Under the pieces are notes generated by a model, which was not told the origin of the DNA, made no database searches, and was given only the letters and a program-made list of their open reading frames with translations. A stretch of DNA of 64,000 nt from Chitinophaga sancti (GTDB lineage Bacteria > Bacteroidota > Bacteroidia > Chitinophagales > Chitinophagaceae): assembly GCF_034087045.1 (NCBI RefSeq), contig NZ_CP139247.1, positions 2,320,001 to 2,384,000 of the forward strand, in the 5' to 3' direction. Positions 18,566-27,097 of this stretch are shown one piece after another; position 1 is the first letter of the stretch, and each line of letters begins with the position of its first letter. The translations under genes and the position numbers were made by a program.

Positions 18566-20332
18566 ATGATGATGCACCTCTTATTTCTATTATTATTTGT
18601 ACCCGGTGAAAAACTGGATCGTGGCCTCATTGCTATTCCGCAATCGCCTACCCGGACTTTCCTCAGCTGGCGCCTGCTTGATACAGATCCATCTGCTATT
18701 ACCTTTAACATCTACAGGCAAACAGATGGTAAATTGCAAAAACTATCTTCCCAGTCTGTCACCAACTATGTGGATAATCATGCTGATATTCACCATGCCC
18801 AGACATACCTGGTCAAATCTGTCATTGGTGGAAAAGAAACCAACACGGCTACTTACACCATCCCGGCAGATGCACCCATTCAGCAATACCTCACTATTCC
18901 CCTCAAAACACCACCGGGTTACACACCCAACGATGCCTCGGCCGCGGACCTGGATGGGGATGGTCAATATGAGATCATCCTCCATCAAACCGGGCGGGGC
19001 AAAGACAATTCCCAATCCGGCATTACCGATCCGCCCATCTTTCAAGCGTACAAACTGGATGGCACCTTCCTATGGGAAATCAACCTGGGTCGCAACATCC
19101 GGGAAGGCGCCCACTATACCCAGTTCATGGTCTATGACTTAGATGGCGATGGCATTGCCGAATTTGCCTGCAAAACTGCCGATGGCACTATCGATGGTAA
19201 AGGGAAGGTAATTGGCGACAGCACCAAAGACTACCGGGATCTGGACCCAACCTCCAAATCATTTGGCAGGATCCTGACAGGTCCTGAATACTTTACCATC
19301 TTCAGTGGTAAGACCGGCGAAGCATTGGCTACTACCGATTACATCCCTGGTCGTGGCGATATCGGTGGCTGGGGCGGTTATGGTGGCAATGGTGGTACAG
19401 ACCATTATGGTAACCGGGTAGACCGCTTTCTTGCCTGCGTAGCCTACCTCGATGGCAAGCACTCCAGCGTAGTCATGTGCAGGGGGTACTATGGCCGCAT
19501 CGTACTTGCTGCCTGGGATTTCCAAAACGGTCAACTCACTTCCCGCTGGGTATTCGATACCAAAGACAGTCGCAGTCCTTATTCTGGTATGGGCAACCAC
19601 AACCTGAGTGTAGCCGATGTGGATAACGATGGCAAAGACGAGATCATCTATGGCTCCATGTGCGTAGACGATGATGGCAAAGGACTTTACACCACCGGCC
19701 TACGTCATGGCGATGCCCTGCATGTAGGTGACCTGGATCCCGATCACCCGGGTTTGGAAGGGTTTGGTATTCATGAACTGGAAAATGGCGCCAAAGGCAC
19801 TGGCGCTGCATTGTACGATGCCCGCACCGGCGAAATCCTGTTCAGGGGTTCCATCGACCAGGATGTAGGTCGTGGGGTCGCTGAAAATATCGATAGCAGC
19901 CGCAAAGGCGCCCAACTCTGGTGGTCAGGCTCCAGGGGGCTGTACGACACGAAAGGCAACCGTATTGGCGATGCGCCGCGCTCTGTGAACTTTCTCATCT
20001 GGTGGGATGGAGACCTGAGCCGCGAGCTTCTCGATGGCAACCATATCGACAAGTATGGCAGTGGAACCATTTTCACGGCTGAAGGTTGTGTAGCAAATAA
20101 CGGCACTAAGGCCACACCTGCCTTAACGGCGGACCTTTTTGGCGATTGGAGAGAGGAATTAGTCATGAGAACGTCAGATAATCAATCTCTGAGAATTTAT
20201 ACTACAACCATCCCTACCACCCACAGGATCATCACTTTAATGCAGGATCACCAGTATAGAATGAGCATCATATGGCAGAATGTAGGCTATAACCAGCCGC
20301 CCCATACAGGGTTTTATCTTGGAAAGTTTTAA
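18566..20332 (+). CDS. PL11 rhamnogalacturonan lyase
   Basis: Cleaves the rhamnogalacturonan I backbone by beta-elimination and is the only polysaccharide-degrading enzyme inside the SusCD operon, so it suggests the target glycan. The 588-residue length fits PL11 (YesW/YesX-like). The N-terminal fibronectin-like part contains LSWRLLDTDPSAITFNIYR. The eight-bladed propeller carries repeated Asp-rich calcium loops (DLDGDGQYEI, DLDGDGIAEFACKTADG, DVDNDGKDEI). The C-terminus holds HQYRMSIIWQNVGYNQPPH. A short hydrophobic N-terminus (MMMHLLFLLLF) may be a signal peptide, though no clear cleavage site follows. Any of three consecutive ATGs could start it. Confidence 0.92.
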   Translation: MMMHLLFLLLFVPGEKLDRGLIAIPQSPTRTFLSWRLLDTDPSAITFNIYRQTDGKLQKLSSQSVTNYVDNHADIHHAQTYLVKSVIGGKETNTATYTIPADAPIQQYLTIPLKTPPGYTPNDASAADLDGDGQYEIILHQTGRGKDNSQSGITDPPIFQAYKLDGTFLWEINLGRNIREGAHYTQFMVYDLDGDGIAEFACKTADGTIDGKGKVIGDSTKDYRDLDPTSKSFGRILTGPEYFTIFSGKTGEALATTDYIPGRGDIGGWGGYGGNGGTDHYGNRVDRFLACVAYLDGKHSSVVMCRGYYGRIVLAAWDFQNGQLTSRWVFDTKDSRSPYSGMGNHNLSVADVDNDGKDEIIYGSMCVDDDGKGLYTTGLRHGDALHVGDLDPDHPGLEGFGIHELENGAKGTGAALYDARTGEILFRGSIDQDVGRGVAENIDSSRKGAQLWWSGSRGLYDTKGNRIGDAPRSVNFLIWWDGDLSRELLDGNHIDKYGSGTIFTAEGCVANNGTKATPALTADLFGDWREELVMRTSDNQSLRIYTTTIPTTHRIITLMQDHQYRMSIIWQNVGYNQPPHTGFYLGKF

Positions 20333-20356
20333 TTTTGCGTTGCAATAGAATGTGCA

Positions 20357-20746
20357 ATGAATTTTTATACTAGAAAATGGGTAAAACCGGAGGATTTAAA
20401 TGCTCACGGTTCTTTGTTCGGCGGTAGTTTATTATCCTGGATCGATGAAGAGGCCGCCATATACGCCATCATCCAGTTAGGTACTAACCGTTGTGTGACT
20501 AAGTACATGTCTGAGATCAATTTCATCAGCTCCGCCAAGCAGGGGGATATACTGGAATTAGGTATCAAGGCTGTTCACTTTGGTCACACCTCTCTGACCC
20601 TTACCTGCGAAGCCCGCAACAAAATTACCAAGAAGAGCATACTGACCATCGATAAGATGGTATTTGTGAGTGTAGATGAAAATGGTAAACCACTGGCACA
20701 CGGCAAGACAGAGATTACCTATACCGACGAGCGCCTGCGCGAATAA
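20357..20746 (+). CDS. Acyl-CoA thioesterase, hotdog fold (YciA-like)
   Basis: Probably hydrolyses acyl-CoA in the cytoplasm. The 129-residue length and the motif NAHGSLFGGSLLSWIDEEAA match the single-domain hotdog thioesterase family, in which the Asp of the GG...D motif is catalytic. It starts 24 bp after the lyase gene and may receive read-through, but its function does not connect to glycan use. It faces the next minus-strand gene tail to tail, with 108 bp between that show only weak hairpins. Confidence 0.88.
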   Translation: MNFYTRKWVKPEDLNAHGSLFGGSLLSWIDEEAAIYAIIQLGTNRCVTKYMSEINFISSAKQGDILELGIKAVHFGHTSLTLTCEARNKITKKSILTIDKMVFVSVDENGKPLAHGKTEITYTDERLRE

Positions 20747-20854
20747 TACCCGCGTACTTTACAATTTCATAATCGTTACTAACTTGTAGAAGATCATCCT
20801 TTTACAGGATGAAAAGTCTGCTGACTTTACTCTTCAGACAGAAAAGAAGGTGAA

Positions 20855-21670
20855 TCATCCCACCCTGAAGCATCGCATACTAAATGCTGAAAATACTTCT
20901 TCATAAGTGTATTGAATCTTCTCATGCTTATCTGCCATTGCAATGGCATACAGCATGGGAATATAATGATCTGTGGTAGGTACTGCTTTCAGGGCGATCT
21001 TCCCCAGGTTATTATAGTAAAACAAACTACCGAAATCCCGCTCGTCAATTCGCTTTTTCACCCATTCATCGAACTCAATCGCCCATGAATAAGGTTTTGC
21101 TTTGAAAAACCCCTTTTCAAGGTTATGCACAATGTTGCCACTCCCAATGATCAGTACCCCTTTTTCCCGCAGCGGTTTCAGGTACTGCGCCAGTTTCCAG
21201 TGGTAATCCAGTCGCTGAGCCATGGGAATACTTAGCTCCATCACCGGTACATCCATCTCTGGTGCCATGTGTCGCAATACTGAAAATGCACCGTGGTCCA
21301 TATCCGTACTTTCGTCTACGGTTACCTGTGGCACCTTATCTTTAAAGGCGGTGGCGCCGTATACGCTGTAATAAGGGCAATTGAAATGTCCGGGTACTTT
21401 CAGGTAAGATTCTTCGGCGGTGAGATAATGTGCCGAAATGACCATGATGGCAGTGGGTTTGCGGGGTAATTCTTTCCCCATTTTTGCGAGGGCCTGCGTA
21501 AAAGGATTATCCCGGAAAGCATTTTCCGGATCGCCATGTCCTACAAAAAATACAGGCATTTTCTCCGTTGGCTGGAACATACCTGGCAGGTTCAGCGCCT
21601 TTTCTATTTGTGAAGAGTAAGGCAAAAATGGCAGCAATGCTGCCATTTTGATAAATGATTTCCGATGCAC
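20855..21670 (-). CDS. LigB/YgiD-type extradiol ring-cleavage dioxygenase (DODA-like)
   Basis: A member of the class III extradiol dioxygenase superfamily that includes 4,5-DOPA dioxygenases; the physiological substrate is unknown. Visible motifs are VFFVGHGDPENA, VISAHY, GSGNIVHNL and PTTDHYIPML, which supply the metal-binding and acid/base histidines. The 271-residue protein has an N-terminal extension (MHRKSFIKMAALLPFLPYSS) resembling a short signal or Tat-like segment, unusual for this family and common in Bacteroidota versions. It lies 7 bp downstream of terC on the same strand, so the two are co-transcribed. Confidence 0.85.
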   Translation of the reverse strand: MHRKSFIKMAALLPFLPYSSQIEKALNLPGMFQPTEKMPVFFVGHGDPENAFRDNPFTQALAKMGKELPRKPTAIMVISAHYLTAEESYLKVPGHFNCPYYSVYGATAFKDKVPQVTVDESTDMDHGAFSVLRHMAPEMDVPVMELSIPMAQRLDYHWKLAQYLKPLREKGVLIIGSGNIVHNLEKGFFKAKPYSWAIEFDEWVKKRIDERDFGSLFYYNNLGKIALKAVPTTDHYIPMLYAIAMADKHEKIQYTYEEVFSAFSMRCFRVG

Positions 21671-21677
21671 TGTTCTA

Positions 21678-22451
21678 TTATAATTTCGTCTGTTTGAGCT
21701 TTACAGGATGAGCGCTCTTTGCACGCATTTTCAGATTTAATAACTCGATAAATACGGAGAACGCCATCGCAAAGTAAATATACCCCTTTGGAATGTGCTG
21801 ATCAAATGCTTCTGCCAGTAATGACACTCCGATTAGCAACAGGAAGGACAGCGCCAGCATTTTCACAGTGGGATGTTTGTTCACAAATTTACTGATCCCT
21901 TCTGATGCCAGCAGCATAATACCGACTGCAATGATCACGGCCGCGATCATAATTTCAATATGATCGGCCATGCCCACAGCGGTGATCACAGAATCCAGGG
22001 AGAAGACAATATCCAGTAGTAAGATCTGGATGATCGTCTGTGAAAAGCTGGCTACTTTAGGTGTGGCAGTGGCATGCTCATTGCCTTCGAGTTTTTCATG
22101 AATTTCGGAGGTGCTTTTGTAAATCAAAAAGAGACCACCAATGAGCAGGATGAGATCCCTACCAGAGATCTCCGCCATTTCCAGCCATTTAGGATTCTGA
22201 ATGCCGATCCAGTTACCCGGGTTGAAGAGCGGGTTAGTCAGTGACATGATCCAGCTGATAGACATCAATAGGCCAATCCGGATAAACATGGCCAGGGTCA
22301 AACCCAGCCTCCGGGCCTTTTTTTGTTGTACTTCCGGCAGCTTGCCGGCAAGGATAGAAATAAATACAATGTTGTCAATACCCAAAACAATTTCAAGTAC
22401 GCTCAGGGTTAACAGGCTGATAAGAGAATCAACTGTAAATAGACTTTCCAT
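21678..22451 (-). CDS. TerC-family integral membrane protein
   Basis: A 257-residue polytopic membrane protein of the TerC/YoaE family, linked in other bacteria to metal (Mn) export or tellurium resistance. Hallmarks are EIVLGIDNIVFISI near residue 20 and LLDIVFSLDSVITAVG near residue 150; both place acidic residues inside transmembrane helices. Seven or so hydrophobic helices are apparent. First gene of a two-gene unit with the dioxygenase. It is divergent from the HAD gene across about 150 bp. Confidence 0.92.
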   Translation of the reverse strand: MESLFTVDSLISLLTLSVLEIVLGIDNIVFISILAGKLPEVQQKKARRLGLTLAMFIRIGLLMSISWIMSLTNPLFNPGNWIGIQNPKWLEMAEISGRDLILLIGGLFLIYKSTSEIHEKLEGNEHATATPKVASFSQTIIQILLLDIVFSLDSVITAVGMADHIEIMIAAVIIAVGIMLLASEGISKFVNKHPTVKMLALSFLLLIGVSLLAEAFDQHIPKGYIYFAMAFSVFIELLNLKMRAKSAHPVKLKQTKL

Positions 22452-22601
22452 GACAATAGGTTTAATTTAGTTCGCAGGGGCAAGATAGGTCAGAAAAAAA
22501 TCAGTTTGCAGAAGGCTTATGGATTTTTTTGGCAATCTCTTCACTGCACCCGATTCTCCATCAAAAAGAATTATTTTAGTATTGTAACCCGTTGTTAACT
22601 T

Positions 22602-23309
22602 ATGAGTATAAAAGTAATCGCATTCGATGCAGACGATACTCTCTGGGTCAATGAACCCTATTTCCGTGAAACAGAGAACGAGTTCTGCCAACTAATGGAA
22701 GCCTACCTGCCCCAGCACACTGTAGCCAGGGAGCTGTTGCACACAGAAATCAAAAATCTCACCCTTTATGGGTATGGTATCAAAGGATTCATGCTTTCCA
22801 TGATTGAGACAGCTCTTACTGTAAGCAATAATACCATCGACATCACTGCTGTTGACAAGATCATCACCTATGGCAAGGCATTATTGGCACGCCCTATCGT
22901 AGTACTGGATGGTGTGGAAGAAGTATTGCAATCACTAAAGGTTGATTATCGGCTGGTAGTAGCTACCAAGGGAGACCTGCTGGACCAGGAACGGAAACTG
23001 AAAAACTCCGGCCTGGATCATTACTTCCACCATGTAGAAGTAATGTCCGAAAAGCAACCGAAGGACTATAAGAAGTTATTGAAACACCTGGACATCCAGC
23101 CGGAACAATTCCTGATGATAGGCAATAGTCTGAAGTCGGATGTACTGCCGGTACTGGATTTAGGTGGTCATGCTATCCATATTCCTTTTCACACTACCTG
23201 GGCGCATGAACATATAGATGTGCATATAGACAGCCCTAACTTCAGGCAGGTGGAACAGATACTGGATATATTGCCAATGTTTATTTCACCGCCCAGCGAA
23301 ATTTCCTGA
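22602..23309 (+). CDS. HAD-superfamily hydrolase
   Basis: A 235-residue cytoplasmic phosphatase-type protein. Motif I is FDADDTLW (nucleophile Asp9, Asp11), motif II is LVVATKGD, and motif IV lies in MIGNSLKSDVLPVLDLGG. The helical cap between motif I and II suggests a C1-capped enzyme acting on a small phosphorylated metabolite such as a nucleotide. Its last 29 bp overlap the 3' end of the convergent ABC permease gene (23281-23309). Confidence 0.88.
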   Translation: MSIKVIAFDADDTLWVNEPYFRETENEFCQLMEAYLPQHTVARELLHTEIKNLTLYGYGIKGFMLSMIETALTVSNNTIDITAVDKIITYGKALLARPIVVLDGVEEVLQSLKVDYRLVVATKGDLLDQERKLKNSGLDHYFHHVEVMSEKQPKDYKKLLKHLDIQPEQFLMIGNSLKSDVLPVLDLGGHAIHIPFHTTWAHEHIDVHIDSPNFRQVEQILDILPMFISPPSEIS

Positions 23310-24021
23310 TACCGATTCCGGCAAATATTGCCACATAGATCAGGCAGAAGGCCAGCGCCTGGGTACTAGTCGTATCCCAGTGTCCTGGTTGCATGCCTGT
23401 ACTGATGATTGACTTCACTGTTCCATAAGGCGACCAGATGGACACCGTTTTAAATTTATCGCCCAGGGTACCCAGTTCTCCCAGCATACCTACCATGATA
23501 AACACAAAGTAGATCATCCTGGTGGCGCCATTCACTGTCTCAGGATTGGTGATAAGCCCCGTGATCAGTTGGCCGAGACTCAGGTAAACGGCCCCACCTA
23601 TCAAAACGGTAAAGAAGGTGATCACATAACCCTGAGTAGAAATCGTGATGCCATCAAGATAATATCCACTCACGAAAATGAGGATCGTTAACACAAAGAT
23701 CATCATGAGCTGCACCATCAACTTGCTGGCCATAATCAATGCTGGGTTAAAAGGGGCAACCCGTAGTCGCTGGAACACGCCTTTGTCCCTGTCGCGGGTT
23801 ATGGTGGCTGAGTAGCCCATGAGGCCAATGGAGATCAAACCTAAAGTGAGGCAGGTACTTAATACAAAGTAAGGGCCGATTTTGGCAATTGCATTTTTCC
23901 AGCTGAAAAGGATAAATACAGGGATCAGCAGGACCATGAAAACTGCCCTGCGGTTACGCCATTGAATAAGGAGGTCTGCTTTGAATAAAGCTTTGAAAGC
24001 ATTAGTAGAAGAAGGTAGCAT
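23281..24021 (-). CDS. ABC-2 type transporter permease
   Basis: A 246-residue inner-membrane protein with about six hydrophobic segments. It has the ABC-2 layout: an N-terminal cytoplasmic stretch (FKALFKADLLIQWRNRR), a first helix, then TRDRDKGVFQRLRVAPFNP before the helical bundle. It pairs with the ATPase gene 99 bp upstream on the same strand and probably forms a drug or lipid exporter. The 3' end overlaps the HAD gene. Confidence 0.9.
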   Translation of the reverse strand: MLPSSTNAFKALFKADLLIQWRNRRAVFMVLLIPVFILFSWKNAIAKIGPYFVLSTCLTLGLISIGLMGYSATITRDRDKGVFQRLRVAPFNPALIMASKLMVQLMMIFVLTILIFVSGYYLDGITISTQGYVITFFTVLIGGAVYLSLGQLITGLITNPETVNGATRMIYFVFIMVGMLGELGTLGDKFKTVSIWSPYGTVKSIISTGMQPGHWDTTSTQALAFCLIYVAIFAGIGIRKFRWAVK

Positions 24022-24120
24022 ATAAAAGAATATTTTATTTCAATTAAAAGCCGGCCGCAGGCCATGCCCCTAAAAGGTGTTGCTGAAGCAGAGTTATAGT
24101 CAAACCCTTTTGGAATATTT

Positions 24121-24867
24121 CTAAAATCTAACCGCCCGTCCGGTCAGGGTAATAAATACATCTTCGAGTGTAATCTTCCCTTTCCTTGACACACTCACCA
24201 CTTCCGGATCATCCCTATATTTCTCAATCAACCCCTCTGGCGTATCAATCGTCAACACCCTTCCATGATCAATAATCGCCAACCTATCACACACCGCTTC
24301 CGCCTCCTCCATACTATGCGTAGTCAACACCACCCCATTCCCGTTTTCCCTGATAGCCTCAATCTTCTCCCACAGGTTTCTCCTCGATTGTGGATCCAAC
24401 CCCGTAGTAGGTTCATCCAGCAACACCAGTTTAGGATTGTGAATAGTAGTAATAAGCAAGCTGACCCTTTGTTGCTGTCCACCTGACAATTCAGACATTT
24501 TCTTATGGGGAGGTATTTCTCCCAGCTTTTCCAACTGTGGTTCCACCCCATATAATCCTGCATACAAATTAACTATCTCCGCCACCGTCAGCTCCGGTTG
24601 AAAACTGGTGCTTTGCAGTTGTACTCCCATATTAGCTTTTGCAAGCAGCGGCTGCTGTCGTATATCGTAACCGGCTATATGGACCTGCCCGGATTGTGGG
24701 CGAAGTAAACCTTCAATAGCGCTGAGTGTACTGGTTTTCCCGGCCCCATTCGGGCCGAGCAGCCCAAAGATTTCTCCTGCCTTTACATCGAACGAAACAT
24801 CCTGTACGGCGTGCAGGGAACCATACCTGACATTAAGCCCGGATACGGTGAGGATACTGTTTTCCAT
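24121..24867 (-). CDS. ABC transporter ATP-binding protein
   Basis: A 248-residue ATPase that energises the adjacent ABC-2 permease. Walker A is GPNGAGKT (residues 38-45), the signature is LSGGQQQRV, Walker B is LVLLDEPTTGLD, and the H-loop lies in VLTTHSMEE. The ABC-A/CcmA-like arrangement (single ATPase plus single permease) is typical of multidrug or antibiotic exporters. Cargo cannot be told from sequence. Confidence 0.94.
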   Translation of the reverse strand: MENSILTVSGLNVRYGSLHAVQDVSFDVKAGEIFGLLGPNGAGKTSTLSAIEGLLRPQSGQVHIAGYDIRQQPLLAKANMGVQLQSTSFQPELTVAEIVNLYAGLYGVEPQLEKLGEIPPHKKMSELSGGQQQRVSLLITTIHNPKLVLLDEPTTGLDPQSRRNLWEKIEAIRENGNGVVLTTHSMEEAEAVCDRLAIIDHGRVLTIDTPEGLIEKYRDDPEVVSVSRKGKITLEDVFITLTGRAVRF

Positions 24868-25042
24868 GAGAGTGAATTATTAAACAAATTTGCTATTCTT
24901 CCGGTAAAAGCACAATAGAAGAGAGGGTAATACTGCTAATATTGCCGGTGAAAATGGGTATAACTTCGGTAAACATTATATTTTTACCGCTTATTTTTCT
25001 ACCTTACCCTCTCACGTTATTATCATACTCAAGTCTCAACGA
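24868..25042. promoter_or_regulatory. Divergent promoter region with paired inverted repeats
   Basis: GAGAGGGTAA (24921-24930) is perfectly inverted at 25004-25013, and CGGTAAAA (24902-24909) is inverted at 24982-24989. The two pairs interleave across the region separating the ABC exporter from the GH127-GH78 pair. They could be binding sites for a regulator of the glycosidase genes; no protein is known from this window. Confidence 0.35.
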
Positions 25043-27076
25043 ATGAAAATCAATTTCCTCGCGGGTTGTACCCTTGCTGTATTATCCATACTCCCGGCAA
25101 GGGCCCACATCTCTCCACACGCGGCCTCCTATCAGCCCCCCGTGTACAGCACCCTACCTCTTGGTAGCATCAAGCCTGCCGGTTGGCTCCGCCACCAGCT
25201 CCTCATCATGCGGGACGGCTCCACTGGCCACCTGGACGAATACTATGCTAAACTAAAAAACGACAACGGCTGGCTCGGCGGCAAAGGCGACGGCTGGGAA
25301 GAAACTCCCTACTGGCTTGACGGCGCCCTCCCTCTCGCTTACCTCCTCGATGATAAAGCATTAAAAGAAAAAGTGCTCCGCTACGTCAACTGGACCCTCG
25401 ACCACCAGCGCCCCAGTGGCTACTTCGGCCCCCTCACAGGTGTTGAAAGAGAAAAACACACCAGCGTAGAAGTTGCCAACGCAACCGACGGCGATGACTG
25501 GTGGCCCAAAATGGTCATGCTTAAAGTATTGCAACAATACTACTCCGCCACCGGCGATCAGCGTTTCATCACCTTCATGACTAAATACTTTCGGTACCAG
25601 CAGAAAGCCCTCGACATTGCCCCCATCGGCAAATGGACCGACTGGGCAGCTTCCAGAGGTGCGGATAATGTAATGATGGCCCAATGGCTCTACAGCATTA
25701 CCAAAGATCCCTCCCTCTTACTACTGGCAGACAAGATCGAACAGCAATCTTTTCCCTGGACCCGCTGGATGGGTGGCCATGAATGGGTGATCAGCACCAC
25801 CACTTATGCCCACATGGGCAACTGGATGAACCGTCACGGTGTGAACGTAGCCATGGCCCTGAAATCGCCCGCTATCAGCTATCAGCGTACCGGTGATCCG
25901 CAGGATTTACAGGCACTACGCACCGGCTGGCATGACCTCATGACCGTTCATGGTCTGCCCATGGGCATCTTCAGCGGCGATGAAGATCTGAATGGTAATG
26001 AACCTACCCAGGGTATTGAGCTCTGTGCTATCGTAGAAGCCATGTACTCAATGGAAAACATCATCTCCATCACCGGCGACGTCCACTACATGGATGCATT
26101 GGAAAAAATGGCCTTCAACGCCCTGCCTACGCAGACAACGGATGACTATAACAACAAACAATATTTTCAGGTAGCCAATCAGGTACAGATCAGCAAAGGC
26201 GTATTCGATTTCTCCCTGCCTTTCAGCAGAGAAATGTGTAACGTACTCGGTCCCAGAAGCGGCTATACCTGTTGCCTGGCAAATATGCATCAGGGCTGGA
26301 CAAAGTTCACTGCTCAACTCTGGTACAGCACACCAGACAAAGGCATTGCCGCCCTGTCTTATGCACCAAATGACCTGACCACCAAAGTTGGCACAGCGCA
26401 AACAGAAGTGACCATTCACGAAGCCACTACCTATCCTTTCAATGATGAAATCAGCTTCACGCTCTCATTGAAAAAAGCAGCCAGCTTCCCATTACAGTTA
26501 CGCATACCTGCATGGTGTAAAGAAGCTAACATTCTCCTGAATGGACAGCCACTCCGCAAGGACACCGGCAACCAGGTAATCACCATCAACCGTAGCTGGA
26601 AAAACAACGACAAACTGGTATTGCAATTACCAATGGATATTACAACTACAGTATGGGGCCGTCATTCCCGCGCCATAGAAAGAGGTCCGCTGGTATACGC
26701 CCTGAAACTGAATGAAAGATGGGAGAAAGCGACGGACGAAGTAGAAGGCGAATACTTCAGTGTATATGCTACGGACAAATGGAACTATGCGCTGATCAGG
26801 GACAATGTGGATAAACCTGCTGCTCATTTTAAAGCAGCTGTGGTAAAACAGGTAGACGACCAGTTCGTATGGAACCTGGCACATGCCCCTGTCACCATCA
26901 CCGTACCTGCCAAATCCATCCCTTCCTGGAAAGAACTGAATGGCGTGGCCTTTCAGCCACCTACCGACAGGGAAGGTATTTACAAAGGAAAAGTAGATAA
27001 TACAGTACAGGATATCACGCTTGTGCCTTATGGTTGTACCAAAGTGCGCATCGTAGCTTTCCCTGTAGTACCATAA
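25043..27076 (+). CDS. GH127-family beta-L-arabinofuranosidase
   Basis: Probably releases terminal beta-L-arabinofuranose. The 677 residues include a signal peptide (1-21), an (alpha/alpha)6 barrel and C-terminal beta domains. The diagnostic cysteine zinc site is present: Glu326-x-Cys328 (GIELCAIVEA) and the pair Cys410-Cys411 (YTCCLANMHQGW). This matches the spacing of the Glu-x-Cys and Cys-Cys ligands in the bifidobacterial enzyme HypBA1, where the first Cys of the pair is the nucleophile. First gene of a pair with GH78, 21 bp apart. Arabinose side chains occur on rhamnogalacturonan I, which fits the PL11 locus 5 kb upstream. Confidence 0.87.
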   Translation: MKINFLAGCTLAVLSILPARAHISPHAASYQPPVYSTLPLGSIKPAGWLRHQLLIMRDGSTGHLDEYYAKLKNDNGWLGGKGDGWEETPYWLDGALPLAYLLDDKALKEKVLRYVNWTLDHQRPSGYFGPLTGVEREKHTSVEVANATDGDDWWPKMVMLKVLQQYYSATGDQRFITFMTKYFRYQQKALDIAPIGKWTDWAASRGADNVMMAQWLYSITKDPSLLLLADKIEQQSFPWTRWMGGHEWVISTTTYAHMGNWMNRHGVNVAMALKSPAISYQRTGDPQDLQALRTGWHDLMTVHGLPMGIFSGDEDLNGNEPTQGIELCAIVEAMYSMENIISITGDVHYMDALEKMAFNALPTQTTDDYNNKQYFQVANQVQISKGVFDFSLPFSREMCNVLGPRSGYTCCLANMHQGWTKFTAQLWYSTPDKGIAALSYAPNDLTTKVGTAQTEVTIHEATTYPFNDEISFTLSLKKAASFPLQLRIPAWCKEANILLNGQPLRKDTGNQVITINRSWKNNDKLVLQLPMDITTTVWGRHSRAIERGPLVYALKLNERWEKATDEVEGEYFSVYATDKWNYALIRDNVDKPAAHFKAAVVKQVDDQFVWNLAHAPVTITVPAKSIPSWKELNGVAFQPPTDREGIYKGKVDNTVQDITLVPYGCTKVRIVAFPVVP

Positions 27077-27097
27077 ATCACAAAAAAAACAGAAACC

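Noticed and set aside
20794..20812. Hairpin TCATCC/GGATGA between thioesterase and dioxygenase
   Set aside because: Only 6 bp of stem and no T-run on either strand; not a convincing terminator.
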